Below are positions 56,435-64,000 of a stretch of DNA of 64,000 nucleotides, piece by piece. Numbering within the stretch: the first letter of the stretch is position 1; each line of letters begins with the position of its first letter. The stretch spans positions 1,539,832 through 1,603,831 of the forward strand of contig NZ_MLJI01000001.1 of the NCBI RefSeq assembly GCF_002095535.1. The letters run 5' to 3'. A model generated the notes under the pieces. The model was not told the origin of the DNA. It was given only the letters and a program-made list of their open reading frames with translations, and made no database searches. This DNA is from Pantoea cypripedii. Its GTDB lineage: Bacteria; Pseudomonadota; Gammaproteobacteria; Enterobacterales; Enterobacteriaceae. A program made the position numbers and the translations under genes.

Positions 56435-58613
56435 GGGGCGCCTCCTTACGTCCGGATGTGGCCGGTAGTGACGATTGGGAAAGCCTGGCCAGAATCGGGG
56501 CCTTGGGGCCGTCAGCCAGAATTTTTCCGTCTTCCAGTACAATGATGCGTTCAACCAGGCTCAGCACCGCCGCGCGGTGGGTCACAATCACCAGGGTTTT
56601 CTGCTGGATGACTTGCTTCAGTTGTGCAATAAACTGCGCTTCTGACGTGCTATCCATTGAGCTGGTGGGTTCATCCATCAGTAAAATCGAGGGATTAAGC
56701 AGTAAACAGCGGGCGAGAGAGACCAGTTGCTTTTGCCCGCCTGACAACCCTTGCCCCATTTCGCCAACCGGCATGTCGTACCCTGAGGGGTGACGGCGGG
56801 CGATAGCATCAATGCCCGTTAATGTCGCCACCTGTAAAAAGTGTTCGGTACTGACGGCAGGATTTCCCATAATGATGTTTTGCCGTAACGTTCCCTGAAA
56901 CAGGCGATTATCCTGGCAAACATAACCACAGGCGGAACGCCAGTCGGCGGGATCGATTTGGTTGACGTCGAGGGAATCCATCGTCATTTGACCCTGGGTG
57001 GGCAAATAGAGGCGGGCGAGAATTTTCAACAGCGTCGATTTACCACTCCCGATACTGCCTAAAATGGCGACGCGTTCACCTGGTCGAATGTTGATATTTA
57101 ACGGATGCAGAATGGGTTGAGGATCATGAAGACCGGTTTTGGGGTAATGAAAACCGACGTGGCGCAGTGCTATTTCCCCTTTCAGCGGCGGTGCAGGTAA
57201 AAAGTGCGCCTGTTTATCGCGCTCTGTCGGCATCGCCATCAGTCGATTCAGGGAATGTAAGGCGGTTTTTGCCTGCTGGAAGCGAATGGCGAGGCCAACC
57301 ACGGCAGCCAGCGGTGATAACGAGCGCCCTGAAAGGATCACCATCCCGACCAATGCGCCCATGGTCATTTCCCCGGCATGAATCAGATACACGCCCCACA
57401 GCACGATCAGAATGGTACAGACCTGCTGCACGTAGCTGACAAAATTACTGGTCAGACTCGACAGATAGCGGGTTTTCATGGACGATGCCGCCGCCAGCGC
57501 GCTGAAATCATTCCAGCGTTTTTGCATCACCCCTTCACCTTTAGCCGCTTTAAGGGTTTCCAGCCCGACGATCGTTTCGATAACCAATCCCTGTTTCTGC
57601 GAAATCTCACTGATGTTCTCTTGCATATACCGTGACAGCGGCCACTGGATCGCGACACCAGCAATGATAATCACCGGGATTGCCAGTAAAGGAATCATCG
57701 CCAGCGGCCCTCCGATGGCAAACATGATGCTGATAAACAGCAGACAGAAGGGGAGATCGGAAAGCGTCGCCAGTGTAGCCGAAGAGAGGAAATCTCTGAC
57801 CGATTCAAATTCCCGTAGCTGGTTAGCAAACGAGCCAGCGGAGCGGGGTTTGCACTCCATGCGCATCGCCAGCGTTTTGCGAAACAGCAGCGAACCCACC
57901 AGCAAATCGGCTTTTTTTCCGGCGGAATCGACCAGCCAGGTTCTTATCTGTTTCGCGATGAATTCAAAGGTAATGGCGATCAACACCCCGATTGCCAGTG
58001 ACCAGAGCGTGGCATAAGCCCCGGTTGGCACCACCCGGTCATAGACATTCATGGTGAAAAATGTGGTCGATAACGTCAGCACATTGGCGAGTAGCGCAGC
58101 CAGTGCGGCACTGTAGAAATACTGGCGAAAGCGCCAGAGGTTGGAAAAGAGCCAATGTCCTGACCGATCGCTATCAGGCAAAATTTCCTGGTCGCCACGG
58201 GGCGCAGGTTGAACCTTTAACTTTGTCAGCAAGGCAAAACCTGTAGTCTCATTAGCCAATGTCTCTGGTGAAACATGGCGCAGGGTCCCATTGGTGGGCG
58301 TCAGCAGGCTGTATCGTCCCTGATGTTTTTCCAGCAGGATGACATATTCGCCGCTGGTCATGGCGAGGATGACCGGGTAGAGCGATTCAGACACGGTCAG
58401 AATATCTCTCTCTACCCATCCCGCCTGAATCCCAGCCTGTTCCAGCATCAGCATGGCAATATCGGGAGCCAGGCGTTCCCCGCGCGGCAGACCCGCATAG
58501 AGCACGTCCTCGCTGGCCGATTTTCCATGGTGTCTGACAAGCCAGGTTATAGCGCAGAGTAAGGTATCTTTTTCCTGAAGTGCAGAAGATGACGGGTTAT
58601 TATTTTCTTTCAT
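56427..58613 (-). CDS. Type I secretion ABC transporter (HlyB/LapB type, degenerate C39 domain)
   Basis: This 728-residue exporter has an N-terminal C39-like domain (about 15-135) without an obvious catalytic Cys, a six-helix membrane domain (about 165-450) and an ATPase with Walker A GSIGSGKST (about 525), signature LSGGQKQL (about 622) and Walker B ILLMDEPT (about 643). This architecture is typical of exporters of large RTX and Bap-type adhesins, where the inactive C39 domain holds the substrate. It is the first gene of the operon. Confidence 0.93.
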   Translation of the reverse strand: MKENNNPSSSALQEKDTLLCAITWLVRHHGKSASEDVLYAGLPRGERLAPDIAMLMLEQAGIQAGWVERDILTVSESLYPVILAMTSGEYVILLEKHQGRYSLLTPTNGTLRHVSPETLANETTGFALLTKLKVQPAPRGDQEILPDSDRSGHWLFSNLWRFRQYFYSAALAALLANVLTLSTTFFTMNVYDRVVPTGAYATLWSLAIGVLIAITFEFIAKQIRTWLVDSAGKKADLLVGSLLFRKTLAMRMECKPRSAGSFANQLREFESVRDFLSSATLATLSDLPFCLLFISIMFAIGGPLAMIPLLAIPVIIIAGVAIQWPLSRYMQENISEISQKQGLVIETIVGLETLKAAKGEGVMQKRWNDFSALAAASSMKTRYLSSLTSNFVSYVQQVCTILIVLWGVYLIHAGEMTMGALVGMVILSGRSLSPLAAVVGLAIRFQQAKTALHSLNRLMAMPTERDKQAHFLPAPPLKGEIALRHVGFHYPKTGLHDPQPILHPLNINIRPGERVAILGSIGSGKSTLLKILARLYLPTQGQMTMDSLDVNQIDPADWRSACGYVCQDNRLFQGTLRQNIIMGNPAVSTEHFLQVATLTGIDAIARRHPSGYDMPVGEMGQGLSGGQKQLVSLARCLLLNPSILLMDEPTSSMDSTSEAQFIAQLKQVIQQKTLVIVTHRAAVLSLVERIIVLEDGKILADGPKAPILARLSQSSLPATSGRKEAPHA

Positions 58614-59032
58614 AATGAGGTTTTCTAATCCTGGATAATGGTAATGTCATCTGCCTTTATTTTTCTTTTCTATATTTTTTTATTTTTAAGTTGTACTGGC
58701 ATGGGATGAAAAGATTGGCGGGGGATAATAATAGGGAGTTTGACTTTATTCCTGTGATTAATTTATGAGATCTGGATGCGATCCTGATTTTGTGATTTAT
58801 ATTTTTATTTTTCAGTCTGTTATCTATTTTTTGTGGTTGTTTATTAAGTTGATGGCGAGGCTTTTATCAGGACTCTTTCACGTATATAGCTGCCCCGATA
58901 TATATATTTGTGTTAATTCAACATCTATCATCCTCCGAGTTGCTTGCCTTTAATAAAGCGACATTTCAGATAGACCTTAATCCTGTGCTTTAGCACAGCA
59001 AGAATGCTAAAATACAACACCGGGAAATTAAT
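58614..59032. other. AT-rich divergent promoter region between secretion operon and adhesin
   Basis: These 419 bp are strongly AT-rich, especially 58650-58830, with no supportable ORF. They should hold the divergent promoters of the HlyB-type gene and the adhesin. AT-rich composition suggests H-NS-type silencing, which is an inference. Confidence 0.45.
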
Positions 59033-62000
59033 ATGACATATTCATCGTCAACGGACGACTTAGTGAATCGTGCAGCGAATATTAACGCCAGCGAAAATAA
59101 CGTTATCATCAAAGTTGAGCCGTTAACGCAATTAACTATCCAGTCACCACCGCATGGCCAGATTGGCATTAAAGCAGGTGCAGACATCGCTTCCATCAAA
59201 AGCCTGAAGTTTGTCCGTCATGGTGATGATCTGGAAATTTTTACCGAACAGGGTAAGCATCCCGTGGTGTTGATTGAAGATTACTATGCGCAGGAGACAC
59301 CGCCGGAAATCTATGGCATAGACGATCAGGGACATCGCTATAGCTGGTCATCAGCTGGCGATGCTTCGCTGGTCAGCGCGCTGACAGAGGGTGAAAGCAG
59401 TACCCGGCAAGCGATGCCCGCTCAGGAAGGCGACAGCAGTCTCTCTGCCCAGGTGGCAGATGTCAAAGCACCCGAGCAGCAGGATGATAACGACGATAAA
59501 GGCGCTGCGGGTCTATTCGGCATGTCCGGTGGCTGGGCGGCAGCGGCAGCAGGTCTCGCCACCGCAGCCATTGCTGGCGGGGTGATAGCAGCGTCACATC
59601 ATGGTAGCGGATCGGACAAACCTTCAGGCAACGACAGCAGCGATCGCCAGCCCAATCCCGCCTATGACATTGCGATCAGCGATAAGGATGGCAATCGCAT
59701 CACTGGCAATACCACCAACATCGCGACCCCGACTATTCAGGGTAAAGCGGAACCCGGCATGACCGTCACCATTAAAGATGGCGACAATGTTATTGGTTCT
59801 GCCGTGGTTGATGAGAATGGTGACTGGCAGATCATCCCGGATGTCCCGCTGGCGGAAGGCGACAGCAATTTGCAGGTGGATGTCACCCATCCCGGAGGTG
59901 GCAGCACTTCATCCGATATGGCGGTCAATGTTGATACCACGCCACCTCCAGGCACACTGTCTGATCTTCAGTTGGTTAACGACAATGATCCGGGCAATCC
60001 ATCGGTGATTACCCATGGCATCACTAACGACGCCACGCCGACGATTACCGGTACTGTCGCCGGTGCAGAGGCGGGTGATCGTGTGGTCATTAAGGATAAC
60101 GGTACGGTGCTGGGCTATGTGGACATTGATGCCAATGGTCACTGGATCTATACGCCAGATCATAACCTGGCTGAGGGCCAGCATCAGCTTAGCGCTGAAT
60201 TACAGGATGCAGCGGGTAACAGTGGCGCATCACAACAGGTCGATCTGCACGTCGATACCACGCCTCCGGACAGCGTCAGCACCATCCGCATCACCAATGA
60301 TGCCAACGAGACGATTGATGGCTCAAAGCCGACTAACGACAGCACTCCGCATATCAGCGGCCACGTAGACGGTGCGCAGGCGGGGGATAAGGTGATCGTC
60401 AGGGACGACGGTAAGATCCTGGGCGAAGCCGCAATCGACGCAAATGGCGACTGGACGTTTGTCCCGGATCCCGAGCTGGGCGATGGCCCACACAAAATCA
60501 CTGCGACGGTCGCCGATGAGGCGGGTAACCAAGGCACGCCATCCTTCACGGTGGAGTATGACCAGAATACTCAGCCGGAAGAGGGCACCAGCACCCTGAA
60601 GATCACCGACGATGATGAGAAGATCGTCGATCGCAACCATCCTACCAACGACAGTACGCCACATTTCAGTGGTCATGTTACCGGTGCGAAACCAGGCGAT
60701 AAGGTCATCATCAAAGACGGCAAAGATCAATTAGGCGAAGTTGCCGTTGATGCCGAAGGTAACTGGACCTTTACCCCGGACAACGGTCTGGGCGAGGGGC
60801 CACACCATATTAGCGTGACCGTCACCGACTCTGCGGGGAATTTAGGTGCCACCACCGGCCCGGTGGATTACACCCAGGATACCGTTCCTCCAGCGCCAGC
60901 GACCGATATCGTGGTCACCAATGACCAGACCAACGAAGTCATTTTGGCCAATGGCGTGACCAACGATAAATCGCCGACGCTCAGCGGTACAGCGGAACCC
61001 GATTGCACGGTAAACATCCTCGATAAGGATGGCAACGTGTTGATATCGGTGAAAACAGATGATCAGGGGGCGTGGCGTACCCAGGTACCTGATCTGGCTG
61101 ATGGTCGCTATGACCACATGCAGGTTCAGGTGGTGGATGCGGCTGGCAATCATAGCGAAACGGCGGTGCCGGTGTTCCATGTGGATACCACCAACAACAG
61201 CAGCACCACCATCGTCACTGACTCAGAAAAAACCGATGCTACGCCAACGTTTAGCGGGCAGGTCACCCTCAAGGATGATGACACGTACGATACAGTGACG
61301 GTCACTATTAAGGATGATCAGGGCAAGATTATTGCCAGTGACGTGAAAGTCGATCCTGACGGGAGCTGGAGCTTTACCCCTGATAAGGATCATCCGCTCG
61401 ATACCGGGCCGCATCATATCAGCGCGGTGGTGGTGGATCAGGCGACTAACGAATCGGGACCGGGTTATCTGAACGGCAGTGCAGACGGTAGCTGGACGGT
61501 ACTGCCCTCGGCGCCCGTAGTCCTTTTTACTGAAGAAAGAGAGGGAACCGGGGACAACTTTGGTTATGCCATTACCACTACCGAAGACTTCATTTATATC
61601 ACCGCGCCCAGAGGGGGTCTGAACGGCGCTAAAGGCGCAAATTATCAGGGGGTAATTTACGCAGTTGCAAAAGAGTTTGCCTGGATGATTACCGAAAGTA
61701 CCAGCATGGAAGCGCTGTTCAAAGCTCATCCGGAAATTGGCACCATTATTACCAACAGCAGTGCCGTGGCTAATGCCAATGGGGATGACAGTGATCTGAT
61801 GGGTTATGGCATCAAAGCGCTGGATGGTGGCTGGGTGGCGATTTATTCACACTGGCATGACAAAGTATTTTTCGTTCATGAACCATTGCCGAATAATTTC
61901 GATCTTAAAGAGATTGCTAATGCTGAAGGTGGTCACAGTCCTCATGGCTTTATGATGACTGATACGGATTGGGGGAAATATTTTGGCTTCAACGTGGGAT

Positions 62001-63562
62001 CCGTTGCTAACGCGAATGGTACGCTGACATTCCTGATCAGTGACATTTCCGCTCCGCGCGGTGAGCAGGGGGTGATTACCACCGTCACCTTTGATCCTGA
62101 AAGCGGAAAATGGGGGAACATTAAGCTACAACCCGACCCGACAAACGGGACTCCGCATGCTCCGTGGGTGCCGATGACCACACCGGATGGCATGGTGGTG
62201 GGTAATATCGATTATGAAGATTACACCGACGCCAACGGTTCGACCCAGAACTACAACTTCGGCTCCGATATGCAGATGCTGGGGGATATTGTCGGCGATC
62301 AACATCAGTACCTTGCCATTCAGGATGCGGAGGCCACGGTGAAGGGCGGTAGCGGGCAAGGCACCTGGTATCTGTATCAAATGCCAGAAGGGGGGTTACC
62401 TGCGAGCTTCAAAATCGCTGATGTGGATCCGAGCCAGTTGATCCGCATCCATAACATCGGTGCGGGTAAGTTAAATGAAATCAATGCACGCCCGATTGCC
62501 GATGGCGGTGGGGCTGAACAAATTCCGCACAACCATAATATTGCCAATCTTGGCGGGTTCAGTAATGGCACCGATACGGACATTGCGATTGGTTCCAGTA
62601 CCGATAATTTCGGTACCACCAATGGCAAGGTATGGGTGCTGCATGCCAATAAGATTAAGGGCGATATCAATATTGGGGTCAACGGGACGGTTCAGGATTT
62701 CGATACCCAATACGGCTACGGCATCATCAGTACCAATCATCCCGGTAGCCAGCAGGGTTTTGGTCTCAACGTAGTTGGCGGTTATGACTTCAATGGCGAT
62801 GGCGTCAAAGATCTGGTCATTAGCGATCCGTTGGCGGTGAATAACAACAAAGTTGTCGGTGCGGTGTATATCGTTTATGGCGGCCATGAAAAGGATTATG
62901 AGGAGGCACTGAAAGCCAACCATGGTCAGATCGATATTCAGACCATACTCGACAACGGCTGGGGGGAAGTGCATTACGGCAGCGTTGAAAATCAGTTTTT
63001 TGGCTGGTCAGTGGATGTTGTTGATATGAACAGGGATGGCCAGCCGGATTTGATTGTGGGCGCACCTTCGCAGCTGGGTGTGGCACTTACCAATAAAAAT
63101 CCTGATGTACACAACGATCAATTCAATGGCCAGGTGTATGTGATTTATAACAGCCATGATGCACCGGTGGTGGACGATACCACGCCAGCGGCCCGTGCGT
63201 TCAGTGTTGATGAAGCAACCCATCACGATGACAGCGGTATTGCATTGCTGCTGGATGGCGATCATCAGAACGTTGATCTGGCCAATCTGGTGGATGCGCT
63301 GAAGGATATGCACAACATTGATATGTCCAACGGCAACAACACCCTGAAAGTGGATAATCAGACGCTGGATAAGGTGGAAGGCGAAAATCATGATGCGCTG
63401 TTCGTCACTGGCGAGAATGGCAACGTTGAACTCAGCGGTGGGGCGGATAACTGGCAGGATAACGGCACCGTCACCATAGATGGCAAGGTTTATCATGATT
63501 ACCACAGCAGTGGTCAATCGGAAGTACTGATTGAAGACAGGATCCACGTCACCATCCTGTAA
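59033..63562 (+). CDS. Bap-type type I-secreted adhesin with Ig repeats and integrin-like propeller
   Basis: This 1509-residue adhesin has a BapA/LapF-like prefix domain (about 20-90, VIIKVEPLTQLTIQSPPHGQ to HPVVLIEDYY), an Ala/Gly hydrophobic segment (about 165-188), six Ig-like repeats (about 209-820, each with T-N-D-x-(T/S)-P-x-(I/F)-(S/T)-G and a D-x-(N/E)-G-x-W end), a region of seven FG-GAP-like blades (about 825-1375, with calcium-type loops DFNGDGVKD and DMNRDGQPD), and a type I secretion C-terminus (about 1385-1509, ALLLDGDHQNVDLANLVDAL to VLIEDRIHVTIL). It should be exported by the divergent operon and act in surface attachment or biofilm. Confidence 0.9.
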   Translation: MTYSSSTDDLVNRAANINASENNVIIKVEPLTQLTIQSPPHGQIGIKAGADIASIKSLKFVRHGDDLEIFTEQGKHPVVLIEDYYAQETPPEIYGIDDQGHRYSWSSAGDASLVSALTEGESSTRQAMPAQEGDSSLSAQVADVKAPEQQDDNDDKGAAGLFGMSGGWAAAAAGLATAAIAGGVIAASHHGSGSDKPSGNDSSDRQPNPAYDIAISDKDGNRITGNTTNIATPTIQGKAEPGMTVTIKDGDNVIGSAVVDENGDWQIIPDVPLAEGDSNLQVDVTHPGGGSTSSDMAVNVDTTPPPGTLSDLQLVNDNDPGNPSVITHGITNDATPTITGTVAGAEAGDRVVIKDNGTVLGYVDIDANGHWIYTPDHNLAEGQHQLSAELQDAAGNSGASQQVDLHVDTTPPDSVSTIRITNDANETIDGSKPTNDSTPHISGHVDGAQAGDKVIVRDDGKILGEAAIDANGDWTFVPDPELGDGPHKITATVADEAGNQGTPSFTVEYDQNTQPEEGTSTLKITDDDEKIVDRNHPTNDSTPHFSGHVTGAKPGDKVIIKDGKDQLGEVAVDAEGNWTFTPDNGLGEGPHHISVTVTDSAGNLGATTGPVDYTQDTVPPAPATDIVVTNDQTNEVILANGVTNDKSPTLSGTAEPDCTVNILDKDGNVLISVKTDDQGAWRTQVPDLADGRYDHMQVQVVDAAGNHSETAVPVFHVDTTNNSSTTIVTDSEKTDATPTFSGQVTLKDDDTYDTVTVTIKDDQGKIIASDVKVDPDGSWSFTPDKDHPLDTGPHHISAVVVDQATNESGPGYLNGSADGSWTVLPSAPVVLFTEEREGTGDNFGYAITTTEDFIYITAPRGGLNGAKGANYQGVIYAVAKEFAWMITESTSMEALFKAHPEIGTIITNSSAVANANGDDSDLMGYGIKALDGGWVAIYSHWHDKVFFVHEPLPNNFDLKEIANAEGGHSPHGFMMTDTDWGKYFGFNVGSVANANGTLTFLISDISAPRGEQGVITTVTFDPESGKWGNIKLQPDPTNGTPHAPWVPMTTPDGMVVGNIDYEDYTDANGSTQNYNFGSDMQMLGDIVGDQHQYLAIQDAEATVKGGSGQGTWYLYQMPEGGLPASFKIADVDPSQLIRIHNIGAGKLNEINARPIADGGGAEQIPHNHNIANLGGFSNGTDTDIAIGSSTDNFGTTNGKVWVLHANKIKGDINIGVNGTVQDFDTQYGYGIISTNHPGSQQGFGLNVVGGYDFNGDGVKDLVISDPLAVNNNKVVGAVYIVYGGHEKDYEEALKANHGQIDIQTILDNGWGEVHYGSVENQFFGWSVDVVDMNRDGQPDLIVGAPSQLGVALTNKNPDVHNDQFNGQVYVIYNSHDAPVVDDTTPAARAFSVDEATHHDDSGIALLLDGDHQNVDLANLVDALKDMHNIDMSNGNNTLKVDNQTLDKVEGENHDALFVTGENGNVELSGGADNWQDNGTVTIDGKVYHDYHSSGQSEVLIEDRIHVTIL

Positions 63563-63579
63563 TCACATCATAAAACGTC

Positions 63580-63610
63580 AGGGGCCAGCGTGGTAACACG
63601 GCTGGCCCCT
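63580..63610. terminator. Hairpin between the convergent adhesin and SulP genes
   Basis: AGGGGCCAGC pairs with GCTGGCCCCT (10 bp, perfect; one more C-G pair outside) around an 11-base loop. There is no long T-run. It lies between convergent stops and can serve both strands. Confidence 0.7.
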
Positions 63611-63627
63611 GCTATTTATGCGAAAAC

Positions 63628-64000
63628 TTACCCCAGCGTCCCCGTCAGGCGACGATGGAAATCACTGCTGCGGTTATCCAGCCCGATAAAGGTTACGGTG
63701 GCACCATGACGTTGATAGCGATATTCAATGGCGTCCAGCGCCGCGACGCTGGAGGCATCCCAGACCTGTGCATGGGTCAAATCAATCGTCACTGATTTTG
63801 GGTCGTGCGCGTAGTCAAAATGTTCGAACAGGTCGTTGCTGCTGGCAAAAAACAGCGGGCCACGCACGGTGTAATGGACCTGCTCACCGTCTTCACTCAG
63901 CTGACGTTCGGCGTGAATCACATGCGCAATGCGGCGTGCGAACAGCATCATGGCCAGGATCACGCCAACTAACACACCCAGCGCCAGGTTACCGGTCCAG
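63628..64000 (-). CDS. SulP family anion transporter, C-terminal part (runs off window)
   Basis: About 124 C-terminal residues are present: the end of the membrane domain (TGNLALGVLVGVILAMMLFARR) and a cytosolic STAS domain (VHYTVRGPLFFASSNDLFEHF, SVTIDLTHAQVWDASSVAALDAIEY). SulP proteins carry sulfate, bicarbonate or dicarboxylates, and the STAS domain controls transport. The 5' part lies beyond the window. The specific substrate cannot be told. Confidence 0.88.
   Translation of the reverse strand, partial: WTGNLALGVLVGVILAMMLFARRIAHVIHAERQLSEDGEQVHYTVRGPLFFASSNDLFEHFDYAHDPKSVTIDLTHAQVWDASSVAALDAIEYRYQRHGATVTFIGLDNRSSDFHRRLTGTLG

Noticed and set aside
61223..61729. Leftward 168-codon frame inside the adhesin gene (one of several)
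   Set aside because: Antisense frames are frequent in this repetitive GC-rich gene; the rightward frame has clear domains.

Overview
This 64 kb window is a chromosomal segment of an enterobacterium, most likely an Erwiniaceae member (Erwinia or Pantoea type). The left flank has the conserved order sdiA-yecF-uvrY-uvrC-pgsA-glyW-cysT-leuZ seen in Escherichia and its relatives. Here a luxI-type acyl-homoserine-lactone synthase still sits beside sdiA, an arrangement reported for Erwinia and Pantoea but lost in E. coli and Salmonella. The genus is inferred from gene order and protein resemblance only.

Layout. (1) 1-7.9 kb, core: 5' part of cycA, a DUF4396-like membrane protein, the sdiA/luxI pair with a 20-bp lux-box-like palindrome between them, yecF, uvrY, uvrC, pgsA and three tRNA genes (Gly-GCC, Cys-GCA, Leu-TAA). 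(2) 7.8-51.5 kb, a lambdoid cos-type prophage integrated at the 3' end of tRNA-Leu and bounded by a 138-bp direct repeat with one mismatch. (3) 51.5-53.6 kb, a short accessory stretch with an integrase scar from a second related element, a HigBA-type toxin-antitoxin pair and small unknown genes. (4) 53.9-63.6 kb, a type I secretion operon (TolC, HlyD and HlyB types) divergent from its probable substrate, a 1509-residue Ig-repeat adhesin ending in an integrin-like FG-GAP propeller. (5) The end of a SulP anion transporter.

The prophage reads like lambda: integrase and a short leftward early region with no recognisable N, cIII or Red genes; a divergent operon at the lambda sieB position (a two-TM protein flanked by two proline-rich micro-ORFs); cI/cro with 15-bp operators over clear pL and pR promoters; a CII-type regulator; a replication initiator carrying five 24-bp iterons inside its gene; PerC, ParB-like, MT-A70, RusA and DUF968 proteins; a Q-type antiterminator; a hicAB insertion; holin/endolysin/Rz/Rz1; an accessory spot with a YfbU-family gene; two glycosyltransferases; a lambda-like cos site; GpA-type terminase; a portal; a ClpP-protease/capsid fusion; a full lambda-type tail gene set with a G-T frameshift; and a tail fibre with an S74 chaperone. 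Past the fibre genes lies an accessory zone: a secreted TonB C-terminal-domain mimic, two SOS-boxed units (a UmuD'-like protein without catalytic residues, and a DinI-like protein), a tiny lipoprotein, a tRNA-Pro attachment-site fragment with arm-type repeats, and an AT-rich SIR2-like gene just inside attR.

The best candidates for something new are the SIR2-like gene beside the foreign tRNA-Pro att fragment, the TonB mimic plus micro-lipoprotein as a possible receptor-directed exclusion set, the SOS cassette, the sieB-position micro-operon, and the YfbU/102-aa pair behind a long inverted repeat. All functions are inferred from sequence; no database search was run.
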